Assembly (NCBI GenBank): GCA_018389105.1
Contig: JACATO010000985.1
Span: 243,501-307,500 of the forward strand
DNA length: 64,000 nucleotides
Origin: Nautilus pompilius
Lineage: Eukaryota; Mollusca; Cephalopoda; Nautilida; Nautilidae
Direction of reading: 5' to 3'
This document shows, piece by piece, positions 25,001 to 33,003 of this stretch. The position numbers were made by a program, and so were the translations under genes. The notes below the pieces were generated by a model. That model did not search any database, had not been told where the DNA came from, and saw nothing but the letters and a program-made list of their open reading frames with translations. Position 1 is the stretch's first letter. Every line of letters starts with the position of its first letter.

Positions 25001-26223
25001 GTTTGATGGGGTAAATGGTCCACCATTAAATAAGATTTTCTCACATTGACACCTGATAGACATTTTCTGTTTGATAAAGGTAACAAGAAACAAGAGTACA
25101 CCTGTTTTGTCAGTGCTGGCTGGTAGTCTGGCAGTTAAGAAATTACCCAATCTGTCAGAGACAAACTTTTAATGAGTTTGCGGAAACAACTTGGATGTTG
25201 TTTGTTTTAACTTTTCTTTTTTATTTTATTAAAAATTTTCCACTTTAATAACAGAGAGAAATATTAATGTTCTATATCAGTCATTAGAAAGAGCTTAAGG
25301 AAAATAACGTTTTTGTTATTGGTACTTTGTAGACAATAATTGACAGCACATAGAAAGCTTCAGAGAAAACTGATTGCAGCCTTTCATTCATTGTCAGATA
25401 TGATGTGTGGTCAACAAATTTTAAGGATCTAAAACAATGAATAAAGTACATTGTACTGAGTAAGATACTAAAGATAGGACTTGCTACTTCTTTTGCTAGA
25501 TGCTTCCCTACTTAATAGAGCAGGAAGAAAAGAAAATGAACTCTTTTTTTTTGTTGTTTGCACTACAATAAATGTTCCAGTTAGTGTATTCAACCCTTCA
25601 ATTACATCAAAGAATATTATAGAACTCTTCAGCTACTTTTCATCTTAACAAATGTAACACTGTCATTATAATTAAAGGTGTGCTCATACTTCAGCTAACA
25701 GCAAAGGTAATACTTAACAGCATTCTACACTATTCTTACCTGTCTTAGTTGGTGTTAACTTAGTGTGCAGTTACTGTCACTAATTCCTAAGTTGTTTGTA
25801 AATTTTGAGTGTTTTGAAAAGAAATACTGAAAAATAAAAATAAATCAAAATCATTCTTAGCTCGAGTAATAGTTTCTTTTTGAACAATTTCCATTGAGAA
25901 GAATGGTGACTATATAGATGTCAAAAGTTCTTTCTCTTTGTAGCCTGGATTCACTTGATGTGAATGAAGTAGGAAATGTGTTTTCACCATATTCTGAAAT
26001 ATTTGATGAACAAGAAGTTGCAATGGATTTCATTGAGGACCAACAAGGGTTGATACCACCACAAGACATGTCAGCAGCATACCTACAGCAGGTGATTCAG
26101 GAACGTGAGGCTGAGATGAACGAAAAGAACAGGCGGATGTCAGAGGACAACTTTAACAAGGATGATGACAACAATTTTTCTTATATGGATGGCAGTGTAG
26201 AATTGGAGACAACAGAAGTTTAA
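892..26223 (+). CDS. Large cadherin with membrane-adjacent domain, 3' part (17 exons; 5' end outside window)
   Basis: Join of 892-1027, 1474-1671, 3179-3495, 4304-4807, 6668-6850, 8554-8776, 9424-9734, 10401-10646, 11438-11526, 11707-11793, 14746-14808, 16860-16926, 17491-17621, 18287-18327, 19115-19181, 23591-23650 and 25944-26223. It totals 3003 bases, all phases agree and every intron is GT-AG. The 1000 residues hold the end of one EC repeat, six more EC repeats with LDRE, DxD and DxNDN calcium motifs (about 50-706), a ferredoxin-like membrane-adjacent domain (about 707-808), a helix at about 826-847 and a tail of about 153 residues. The last EC lacks a DxNDN linker, as before the membrane-adjacent domain of CDH23, PCDH15 and CDHR2. 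By family it should be a surface adhesion protein of microvilli or sensory bundles. The C-terminus ETTEV fits a class I PDZ ligand. The exact orthologue (CDH23, CDHR2 or insect Cad87A type) is uncertain. Confidence 0.9.
1474..1671 (+). CDS. Cadherin exon 2 (linker DVND and start of EC b)
   Basis: A long T-rich tract precedes the acceptor and the donor is gtgagt. Phase is 1 to 1. It carries the calcium linker DVNDCHPVF, then SEN and ATDAD of the next EC repeat. Intron 2 behind it (1672-3178) is AT-rich and holds a SINE-like repeat. Confidence 0.9.
2340..2720 (+). repeat. Degenerate SINE-like repeat, copy 1 (cadherin intron 2)
   Basis: It has a tRNA-like head with a B-box-like stretch near 2395-2410, followed by a body that resembles the stretches at 7700-7900 and 23880-24010. 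The shared body reads roughly ACTTGG, then catggtttattc, then TTGCTCTTC. Boundaries and family are uncertain. Confidence 0.35.
3179..3495 (+). CDS. Cadherin exon 3 (end of EC b, start of EC c)
   Basis: Phase is 1 to 0 and the donor is gtaagt. It shows GIIFLKKELDREE, AVDSGSPSLN, the linker DFNDNSPQF, then ENATVGT and ASDKDEG. All are canonical EC calcium-binding positions, and several N-glycosylation sequons are present. Confidence 0.93.
4304..4807 (+). CDS. Cadherin exon 4 (end of EC c, whole EC d, start of EC e)
   Basis: The largest exon, phase 0 to 0. It holds GLDREN, AKDSP, DVNDNTPSF, ANDPDEGRNAKINYSI and a second linker, DVNNNVPVF, in which the usual third D is N. The EC repeat between the two linkers lacks the LDRE motif and has NSLLNK instead, so its calcium site should be weaker. 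Confidence 0.93.
4808..6667 (+). other. Cadherin intron 4
   Basis: AT-rich, CpG-poor intron. A stretch near 5440-5770 is less AT-rich and may be an old interspersed repeat. I see no exon in it. Confidence 0.6.
6668..6850 (+). CDS. Cadherin exon 5 (middle of EC e)
   Basis: The acceptor is tttttag and the donor gtaagt; phase 0 to 0, 61 codons. It encodes ATDKDHGENQKIKYML and STGEIHLKKQLDAQ. The LDRE glutamate is replaced by Q here. Confidence 0.9.
7690..7900 (+). repeat. Degenerate SINE-like repeat, copy 2 (cadherin intron 5)
   Basis: An A-box-like stretch (tagctgagtcagtgg, near 7747) and a B-box-like stretch (gggtttgaaggc) are spaced as in a tRNA head. The body GACTTGG, TATGG, TTCTTGCTC is shared with the repeat in intron 2. 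Probably an old tRNA-derived SINE of no named family known to me. Confidence 0.38.
8554..8776 (+). CDS. Cadherin exon 6 (end of EC e, start of EC f)
   Basis: Phase is 0 to 1 and the donor is gtatgt. It encodes AEDHGKPP, the linker DVNDKPPAF and ANDPDETSGICYSL. The first base of the next exon completes the codon without a break in the EC fold. Confidence 0.88.
9424..9734 (+). CDS. Cadherin exon 7 (EC f to start of EC g)
   Basis: The acceptor is ttttttctag and the donor gttaat; phase 1 to 0. It shows KIDYETTK at the LDRE position, AEDCGNQ with two nearby cysteines, and the linker DGNDNPPIF. The following repeat starts without the usual SEN motif, which suggests it is degenerate. Confidence 0.9.
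10401..10646 (+). CDS. Cadherin exon 8 (EC g, last and degenerate)
   Basis: The acceptor is cctgtag and the donor gtgagt; phase 0 to 0. It encodes DDVTDLDTP, a central stretch unlike canonical EC repeats, and VNDSDGFNDTAVVM. No DxNDN linker follows, as expected for the EC next to a membrane-adjacent domain. Confidence 0.88.
11438..11526 (+). CDS. Cadherin exon 9 (start of membrane-adjacent domain)
   Basis: Begins GTATATATC (VYIIGQKQRLKIIF) after an acceptor with a short pyrimidine tract, and ends in phase 2 before gtaagt. The V-Y-I-I-G-x-x-Q-R start followed by a beta strand is typical of the membrane-adjacent domain of CDH23-group cadherins, as I recall it. Confidence 0.82.
11707..11793 (+). 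CDS. Cadherin exon 10 (membrane-adjacent domain)
   Basis: The acceptor is acacag and the donor gtaagt; phase 2 to 2. It encodes NLGKILKYKIISSK and an acidic, Asn-rich loop. The intron before it is only 180 bases. The intron after it (11794-14745) is filled with mobile elements. Confidence 0.82.
11827..12764 (+). mobile_element. Tc1/mariner element, DD41D type, internally shortened
   Basis: Terminal inverted repeats of about 24 bases (CAGGGTGATTGAAAAGTAAC at the left, its complement at the right) bound 938 bases. A TA lies at the left flank, while the right flank has decayed. The coding remnant reads LWSDEAVFH in one frame and then continues one frame over from about 12,100 to a stop at 12,653 (KVTVWCG, FMQDGTPPHF, RSPDLTLCDFFLWG). 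I count 41 residues between the second and third catalytic Asp, the spacing of the rosa/visitor (DD41D) group. The N-terminal helix-turn-helix half is missing, since only about 220 bases separate the left TIR from the first catalytic Asp. It lies in cadherin intron 10 and is not autonomous. Confidence 0.85.
12066..12653 (+). pseudogene. DD41D transposase C-terminal remnant
   Basis: An open stretch of 195 codons covering most of the catalytic core: WAGEDPRITSEKMQNWPKV, VWCGM, FMQDG, FPGRWMGRRGP, SPDLTLCDFFLWG and a normal C-terminal end. The upstream block with the first catalytic Asp is one frame away and the DNA-binding half is absent. Confidence 0.8.
13100..14520 (+). mobile_element. Decayed repeated element of unknown family, with inverted ends
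   Basis: From about 13,170 to 13,920 there are remnants of a protein family that I recall as a multi-copy hypothetical protein in many invertebrates: GQQGGYTKYPCFLCLWDS, LVDQVKIIFPPLHIK, KRAWNSFVAVVKNFLGN, GDVSDEQGERFHQD. The reading is broken, over more than one frame, and the N-terminal part is absent. A stretch at 13,100-13,172 and one at 14,454-14,520 are inverted copies of each other (ctaattttggggcgctg and its complement; cacgtcaagtttttg and its complement), which would suit element ends. A younger MITE sits inside at 14,083. The class of element is unresolved. Confidence 0.5.
14083..14324 (-). mobile_element. Tc1/mariner-type MITE with transposase remnant
   Basis: Perfect inverted ends of about 35 bases (TACAGGGTGTCCGTAAAGTT and on) with TA at both flanks enclose only about 170 bases. 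On the minus strand the interior still translates as part of a mariner/IS630 transposase: GITVWAGISSDGIVG, then GTVTGERYLDKLRN. It is a deletion derivative of an autonomous element, not an unrelated sequence that gained TIRs. The identical ends point to recent insertion into cadherin intron 10. Confidence 0.85.
14746..14808 (+). CDS. Cadherin exon 11 (membrane-adjacent domain)
   Basis: The acceptor is cacttttag and the donor gtaagt; phase 2 to 2. It encodes TDMYIFAIDKNVTVPAERL. The T-D-x-Y-x-F/H-x-x-D strand is a recurring feature of this domain in the CDH23/Cad87A group. Confidence 0.85.
14809..16859 (+). other. Cadherin intron 11
   Basis: AT-rich intron with an (AC)n run at about 15532-15555 and a (TA)n run at about 15993-16013. 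Nothing in it looks like an exon or an intact mobile element. Confidence 0.6.
16860..16926 (+). CDS. Cadherin exon 12 (end of membrane-adjacent domain)
   Basis: The acceptor is ctggtttag and the donor gtaagt; phase 2 to 0. It encodes ELDLSAQALTSIYNKYNV, a helix that closes the membrane-adjacent domain. Confidence 0.83.
17120..17265. repeat. (CT)n/(TA)n tract with degenerate reverse-strand copies of the CRE satellite
   Basis: A pyrimidine run and a (TA)n run at about 17,128-17,213 are followed by tgtaccaacgtcatatctc and gtgtactaacgtaatc. These are mutated reverse complements of the satellite unit at 58.3-60.8 kb (gagatgacgtcagtac). It lies in cadherin intron 12. Confidence 0.55.
17491..17621 (+). 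CDS. Cadherin exon 13 (juxtamembrane and transmembrane helix)
   Basis: The acceptor is cacatttcag and the donor gtgaga; phase 0 to 2. It encodes a lysine-rich juxtamembrane stretch, a 22-residue hydrophobic helix (VVLIAVVSLL through VVIILLFF) and a basic stop-transfer end, SSTRR. This fixes the topology: everything upstream is extracellular. Confidence 0.93.
18287..18327 (+). CDS. Cadherin exon 14 (41-base cytoplasmic exon)
   Basis: The acceptor is attcaag and the donor gtaagt; phase 2 to 1. It encodes YKRKLKAANINVF, a basic stretch just inside the membrane. At 41 bases it is easily missed by gene finders, but skipping it would shift the frame of the whole tail. Confidence 0.8.
19115..19181 (+). 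CDS. Cadherin exon 15 (cytoplasmic tail)
   Basis: The acceptor is tttttgtag and the donor gtaggt; phase 1 to 2. It encodes AAHVPDMERYVVPGSNQHAI. The PGxN element here, continued by ExxNP in the next exon, recalls a short conserved block in CDH23 and PCDH15 tails. That comparison is from memory. Confidence 0.82.
19182..23590 (+). other. Cadherin intron 15
   Basis: A 4.4 kb intron that holds the Tigger remnant at 19.5-20.6 kb. The remaining 20.7-23.6 kb is AT-rich single-copy-looking sequence in which I see no exon. Confidence 0.6.
19510..20640 (-). mobile_element. Truncated pogo/Tigger element (minus strand)
   Basis: On the minus strand a leader is followed by MAPKCVLIGKG at 20,445, then MSLENKL and a helix-turn-helix block (GRLMGVNESTIRTILKTEAS). 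From 19,942 down comes the DDE core: AGVNAAVFMDWFNNCFV, then LAFKELLISNNAPCHP. The usual LDNAP catalytic Asp is Asn here, and the element breaks off soon after the VVFP block, before the third catalytic Asp. Several stops interrupt the reading. I found no clear terminal repeats. It is an inactive copy inside cadherin intron 15. Confidence 0.82.
23591..23650 (+). CDS. Cadherin exon 16 (cytoplasmic tail)
   Basis: The acceptor is tttcttccag and the donor gtaaga; phase 2 to 2. It encodes SNPVFNEDFEKAYNLPEKT. It sits after a 4.4 kb intron that holds a truncated Tigger element. Confidence 0.83.
23651..25943 (+). other. Cadherin intron 16
   Basis: AT-rich intron with a decayed interspersed repeat in its first 500 bases. 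The stretch 24.2-25.9 kb shows nothing that I can name. Confidence 0.6.
23690..24180 (+). repeat. Probable old interspersed repeat, SINE-like body (cadherin intron 16)
   Basis: The part near 23,910-23,960 (ggatccaacttggattagc, then cataacatag) matches the body of the SINE-like copies at 2340 and 7690 with many changes. The flanks on both sides are less AT-rich than the intron and may belong to the same or another decayed element. Confidence 0.25.
25944..26223 (+). CDS. Cadherin exon 17 (C-terminus, PDZ ligand, stop)
   Basis: The acceptor is ctctttgtag and the exon enters in phase 2. It encodes SLDSLDVNEVGN, an acidic middle, a glutamate-rich helix (QQVIQEREAEMNEKNRRM) and the end VELETTEV followed by TAA. 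Thr at position -2 and Val at 0 make a class I PDZ-binding motif, which would suit scaffolds of the harmonin type. Confidence 0.92.
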
Positions 26224-29200
26224 ACTACCTTAGAAACTTATCAAGGATTGTAAATGCGTTTTTGCTACAGTTTTAAAAACAAAAATTGACTTTATTTTCA
26301 ATGTTTAATTTTCCCAGATTTTTTTAAATGTAAGAACCAAAGTGAATTATAACATTTATGGTGGTTACTGATCTCATAAGAGAAAACCTGCTTTGTCTTA
26401 GAAGCAATCAGTCTGTTGTATACCATTATAATAGTTTTTGGTTAACTTTGCTAACAACAACAACAAAAACAAAATAGAAAAGTGTGCAATTCACACACCC
26501 ATCTGAAAATGTTTATTGTGATGATAATATTTAACAGTAGCAAAACTTATTTGGTTATAAAGTCTCACACATCAGAATTAAAATAACTTTTGCATTACCT
26601 GACTCTCTTTCTTATTCAAAACAAGGTTTATATTAGTTTTTGTTTTTTCAGTATAAATTGAAATATGCTGTCTTCCCTAGACATTAAACAAAATTCAAAT
26701 TATCAAAGAGCAATTTATTAATATAGTATATATGAATAGATCCTTATTCAGTTTTTGTTTTTTTAATAACCAAATATATTTAGTTAAACACAAGTATACT
26801 ATTCATTTGTTGGTATTTGATATTATATTTACAAGATGTTACTATTATACATTTTTGATACCATATAATATTTATCAAGAAATGAAGATATATTAAAGAT
26901 AATTTTTCTAACCATAGAATGAGCTTAGATTTAAAAAAAATATATATTGATTTGAATTTTTAAAGTACAAATTAACATTTATTTTCAATTGTATGTACCT
27001 TTTTATAGAACTGATATGACTAGTGTGAGTGTGAGATGATTTTCTAACATCACTAGCTATATGTATGTGTGCATATCAAAACTGAATTAGCAGGTTTTTT
27101 TCTCTCCCCTTCTCTCTTTGCTTAGCTTTTGTATCTTTGTATATTAATTAAAAAGTAGGCTTTATCATTGTTCCATTTCTTTCTGTTTTTTTTTTTTAAG
27201 CATTTTGATGTTCAGAGACTTCTAAGAAGAAAGAAGTGACATATATTTTGCATGGAAACCCAATAATGTCAATAAGCATTTGTAAATGGATCAGTAAAGA
27301 ACTGTAAATTTAGAAATTCTACCTGTAAGAGAATATTAGGTGGGACTGGGAAAAGTTGCCAAACTAAATTTATAGCATTTTTTTCTTTCTTTTAAATGAC
27401 AAATTTGATTCTTTTTTTTAACTTAACTTATCCAAAACATTAAAAAGTGTACAAATTCATATGATATGCTGTTTAATTTCTAACTTTTTTTTTTAAAAAA
27501 GAAACACGTCTCTACCCTGCTCATTTACCTATCTATCAATCAACCTTCTGTTTCTAGACCAATGTACATGCAGGAAGCTAGTGAAATATCTAATATCAAG
27601 ATTGTTTGGATTCCAGGAATTTGCTTGTCGTCCCGATTGATTGATTTCACTGAAAAGCGATGTAACTGGGTTTATTATAATTGCGTTTTTAACTAATTTT
27701 TTTCTTAATCAGTGTTTGCAACTATAATGAAATTTCTATTAAAAATGAACACGCTCTCCCCTAAGTTTGAAAATTAAAAAAATAAAAAAAAACTTTTAAT
27801 ATTTAGTTCTGTTTAATACTTCAAGAGTTGTAGAAATACGACAACCTGTCATCTCTCTCACAGAATGGGGTTGGGGGGAGAGTGACAAATGGACACTGGC
27901 TTCAATGTAGAGTCTGATATATAAGTGGGTGGGGACTGTGGATTTTACTCCAGCCAGTGTTGTGTGAGTCTACCAGAGGTTGCAGCAGATTTAGACAGCA
28001 TCAACTCTATCTGTACAAATGACTGTAGGAAACCAGCAGTGACAGTTTAGGATGCAAATGGCATTCTGAAGAGTCTGATTGTGTCATCTTTTCTTTCTGA
28101 CATTTTTCTCTACTTGTGTCCTAAGAAGATCATATGTAGATATATATTTTGCTGTTGCATGTCTAGTGACAGCAGCTCATAATATTTTCATTAACAGTTC
28201 CAAACACCTGAATCGAGCGAAAGGAAAGAAAAATGAAAACACCCTGATTTTTGTCTGTGTCTCTGGAATTTCCTCCATTTTTATGGTGAGTGAGTTTACC
28301 CCAATGTCTACTACAAAAGCTAAGTCATCACATACAGATGTGGTTAATTTGCTTCCAACTTTCTTTTTCTTGCCTAAAAATTAACTTTGTGTTTCACTCT
28401 GAATGTTATTGTTATATATTGACATATAAGTTGTTATACAGTGAATGTTGTGTACAAGTAAATGGTATTATTTGGTTTACCATTACTTTCTGTTGTTCTG
28501 AATTTGTATTATTATGTGTAAATACAGACAAAGAAGGCTTGAAAATATAAAAAAGTAAAAATAAATGGTAGCTACAGTATTCAGGCAGCTGATATATTTT
28601 TTCACAAAAAGTAAATGATGTTAATGCATTTTGAAATATTGGATCCTGCATGCACAGTTGAATAAGTATTGATTTGTCAGGAAATTAGTTTCTCAAACTA
28701 TTAGTCTTATTGTTTAGTTCAGCATTTGTTTCACTCCTTGACAAAAGGGAATTATGATCAGTATCTTGCCTTAAATTATCTAGCCTTGACATACAACATG
28801 CACCGGTAACTGACAAGTGAAACTAGAATTTTAAAATTGATGTAAATACTAAATTTATTTTTATTAATATCCAAATCAAGTGCTGAAGCTTGTACAGAAA
28901 TTTAATCATTACAGGGCTTTTGCTTAGCATACATCCCCTTGAACCATTTACACATCTGTCCAAAAATTATAATACAATTTATTATTGCAATTTGTTAGAA
29001 CAGGAACTCTATTTAATTTTAGAATCATTTGGCAAAGTTTTTGATAATTTAATCTGTTCTACTTGTGTTTGTGAAGTAAATTTGTTAGAGCTTCCATTTT
29101 GGCAATGCCCATTCAGGATACACTTTCCAATATCAGACCAGGTGGAGGATGTAGCTAATTGATATATCCTTGTTATTTTATCGTTGATAATTGAAAATAT

Positions 29201-30750
29201 TCATATGCCTACATTTGTGAATCTTTTCAACTTTATGGAAATAACACGTAAAATTTCCAACGCTACGAACTAAACTGGTGAGTCTGATATTCTTGAGAAA
29301 GCAGCATTGCATGTGGCTTTTGTTGAACTAGAAATCCTCAACATGCTTTTAATACATCACAGAATAAAAGACAATACAGTACTGTATGCTTTCATCAGTC
29401 TAGAGGATATTAATGTAGCATTACTATCTACGTTTCCTAGGATTCGGTTCTGTTTATAATTTGCAGTTTTCCATTAACGTTTTTGTTTGTTTTGCCGACA
29501 GTGATTAGATTAACGGCTTCACTAGACAAGCACATGCGCACCACAGCACCTGGTTTAGGGAAGGCATTCAACCTTTCGAGGCTATTATAGCTTTAGTTAG
29601 CAACAACAACAATTTTTTTAATGCATCTTCAGATTTAAATGACCAAATAAAAACTACTGTCATCCATTTTCAAAATGTGTGCCAAAAAATCATTTCCTAT
29701 AAATGTTGGACTTGTCAGCAGTTTTAAGGAGACACAAGTACTATCAGAATCTGCTAAAAAGAAATTAGTTTTTTCTCCAACAGCATATAAAACCATTAAG
29801 CGAATGATAAAAAAAATAATATATATATATGTATATAGGTTTGTTTGTTTATCTCCAGTAACATTTGTAATATTTTCTGTTAAAAAGAGAGAGAGAATAA
29901 ATAAATAAGTAAGTCTTCTGTATTAAGTTTGTGGTCAAGCTATAATCTGCGTGGTCGGTTTACTGTTAATTTTTTAAGATGTTTACCATTAATTGATTTT
30001 TATATTTCTTTCAATAAACATTTGGAAAAATCAATTTGCTTTTGAAAATTTTTGCAGCAGCTTTTCATATTCGCTTTTAGCTTTGCCTCGGACCAGGTCT
30101 TCTACCAGAGCTTCCAAGACCGGATTTCTGTTTATACTGATGCCTTCTGAACGGTCAAATTCAGAAGGTCGCTGTTTGTTTTGTGTAATTTTTAGTTTAC
30201 AAAAACCAAACCACCAAAATTTGAGCCCATTTAATGGAATTCCAATGAAAAAGATTCCACATGAAATGCAGCATTAAAAAAAAATAAATAAATATCATTA
30301 ATATTTAAGCAATTAATTAAGACAAAGTATTAATTACCATTTTGTTGATTATTTAAATTGGCAACCAAAGACAGATGGAAATTAGTTGGTAGCTTTTCTA
30401 CATTTCGAAATTGGTTGAAGTCACATTTTTAAATACGTACTAAATGTGCTATCCATTAGAATTTAAAGCAATTATAGTTTATCAAAATATTTATTTTCAA
30501 AACACAAAGCAATTGGTATTTACAAGAGAAATAATTTAAATGGACATCTGTTTAAAATTACTTGCTTCTCAAAGACTTGTGTTAATTGACCTAATTATCA
30601 CTGGGAAATTACAATCCTCTACAAATATTTTATGGTCATTAATTCTGAGACTGCTCTGGAGCCACACCTGTAATAGAGCAGCAAGAGCTGCCTCTTAGGA
30701 ACAGATTTCGTGTAAGAAGATAACGCAAATGATAGAAAATAAAGTTTATT
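26224..30750 (+). other. Probable long 3' UTR and downstream flank of the cadherin gene
   Basis: AT-rich, CpG-poor sequence continuing the composition of the gene after its stop. Several AATAAA hexamers occur. The one near 30,739, followed by a GT-rich stretch, is the most typical polyadenylation signal. How far the transcript runs cannot be settled from sequence. No recognisable gene lies here apart from a weak coding-like stretch on the other strand at 30,050-30,272. Confidence 0.35.
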
Positions 30751-32451
30751 GTGTATGCATACGTGCCTTTTATTTAAATTGAGTTACATGGAACACACTC
30801 TAACTTACCGAAATTCTGTTAATGCTACAACAGGCGTTGTAAAGTCACACAAGACAAAATGGTTTAGGGAAATGTGTCTTTAAAGTACGTATCAAAGGAA
30901 GAAATATAACATTTAAATAAACTTGAAGCCATCTTATAATTGCATTTTTTTTTTTTTACATGCAAGAACCTACAATGGTGAAGGAGAGACTGGCTAAATT
31001 GTATGCTACAGTAGCTGTAATTAAGACTGGTAAATAGAAAGAATAGTTGTTACAAAGAAGCAGGAAGCCACCAAACCCGCTTTGATTATATCTATCTACT
31101 AGTATCTTCATTAATAATTCTGGACAATCTAATTCCTTGTCATCAATTCATGATGTGTCGAAGGAATGTTATTACAGAAATTCAGCCAACACTTTTTTAA
31201 AAAAAAAAAGTTTATTAAGTTAAATTGTATTATTGGATAAAATTAACATTCATCGTTTCCGTTTGTGTATAATTTATTAAAACTAAAATGTAAAACTTAT
31301 GGATAGAATGCACTACAATTTATTGGGAATTTCTCCCTATGTTTAGTTGTGAGGTAATTCAATCTTAAAGCAAAACGTTACAAATGCCAGTTCGGTGGTA
31401 GCGTCAACGTGAACAGGTAGGAAAGGTGCTAGGTTTGTTTTACGATAATCACATTTTTCCTTCAAGAAAAAAAAAATAATTCGTAGGTGTTCACGCAAAT
31501 GTTGTAAGGGAGTCTGTCCCTTAATAGGACGCCGTCGCTGATCTTCCGAAGGAAGAGAGGATTCTCTTTCTAGATACCTGGATGCGGGTCTGAACAGACT
31601 TTCTTTTGTTTGTGTGGCTGAGTGGTGTCGTCGTCATCGCCATGCTAACCGTCACCTGGACCACGGGGTTCGGTCGGGTCTCGGATAGTGTGATCGAGAC
31701 GCCTACTGCGATACTCGCTCGTTCGCTTTTTTGCCGGGAGTGGCGCTGCAAGGAAAATGTCGGCCAAAGTATGCTTTGCTGGAAAAGGTTGGGTTTCTAA
31801 TTGCGGGTAAAGCCGGTAGATTTGGACGTGAACTGATGGTGCTACGTTGGGCAATTTTACGAGGTCGACTGTTCCGCGCCCTTAAACAGGAAAGAGAGAA
31901 AACACAACCATAAGGGGCGGGGGCTCTGGAGCTCAATGTAATATTTACATGAACTTTGACCTCTACCGGATGAACCATCCAACCGTAACAGCAACAACGA
32001 GAATAGTTCGTCCATTCAATTTTTTTTTTCAAACCATCTTTCTCAAGACGCGGAATAACCCAAATCCTTCATCCTCGAGATCATTCCGGTACAAAAAAAT
32101 ATATACATATATCCCATGTCACCCTGATAATCCGTCAATATCTTTAACAAAGCCTGGTCTGCACATCGCAAACGAGGTCTAACCAAAGTAAAAGGTGGAG
32201 AACGTCCGGTGATTGCTTTAAAGATCGAATGTCCCGTCTGTCTTAATTACGCTGTTCGTCCCATTCTGGGTGATGTTGAATATTTACGATTATAAAACAA
32301 TTAAGGTCTCTCGGCAGACTTGAAATAACATCCTTTTTTTAAAAAAAAATTGTCTATCTTATATTTATTTACAGAGAGGACAGGAACTTTTTAAATTTTC
32401 GTAATGCCTTTCTTTATTCAAATCATCTATCCATGCATACTTTAAAATATA
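30750..32451. other. Intergenic transition into CpG-rich DNA
   Basis: Up to about 31.3 kb the sequence is AT-rich and CpG-poor. From about 31.38 kb CpG becomes frequent (for example the block at 31,500-31,700). There are short open frames on both strands but no recognisable protein. A promoter or unannotated first exon could lie here. The frames are too short to support one. Confidence 0.5.
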
Positions 32452-33003
32452 TGGTTGTCCCCCGGTATTCGCGGGGGTTACGTCCCTTGAGCACCCGCGA
32501 ATATTGGACGTGGTCCATATAAATGCCTATAAACGTCAAAATATAACGTAAAATATAATAAAAAATACAACACTCAGCGAAACACTCGAGATAGCTACAC
32601 GCGGTAAACTGGGATGATGCGGGGCTGCTGGGCTGCATCTGCCTGAGACAGCGCCTCGTGGGCAGCAGCCAATCAGCAGCAAGGAGAAATGAATAACGCT
32701 CTCGGATTGGCTACTTTCCAACCTCCAGCCAATAGCGTTTATTTTATATTGATATTTTGCTGAATTTACGTTAGTATTTATATTACAAAATTAGTAAATT
32801 ATATTGTTATTAATAATTTAGCGTTAAAAAGCGTGAAAAAAAATATATTGCCACGAAAAAAGACATAAAAAATCGCGGAAGATATTTGCGATTCCACGAA
32901 TATGCGGGGGTTTCCACGAACAATTATTAGTTAGGTTCTAAGGAAAACTCCGCGAATAACTGGGGCCGCGAATGACGGACCGCGATTACGCGGGGGTCGA
33001 CTG
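32452..33003. mobile_element. pogo/Tigger-like MITE
   Basis: Imperfect inverted ends (TGGTTGTCCCCCGGTATTCG at the left; the complement of the right end reads CAGTCGACCCCCGCGTAATC) are flanked by TA. Subterminal copies of ATTCGCGG or its complement recur several times at both ends. The 552 bases contain no transposase. The interior carries three CCAAT boxes within about 70 bases (32,668-32,735). Confidence 0.75.
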
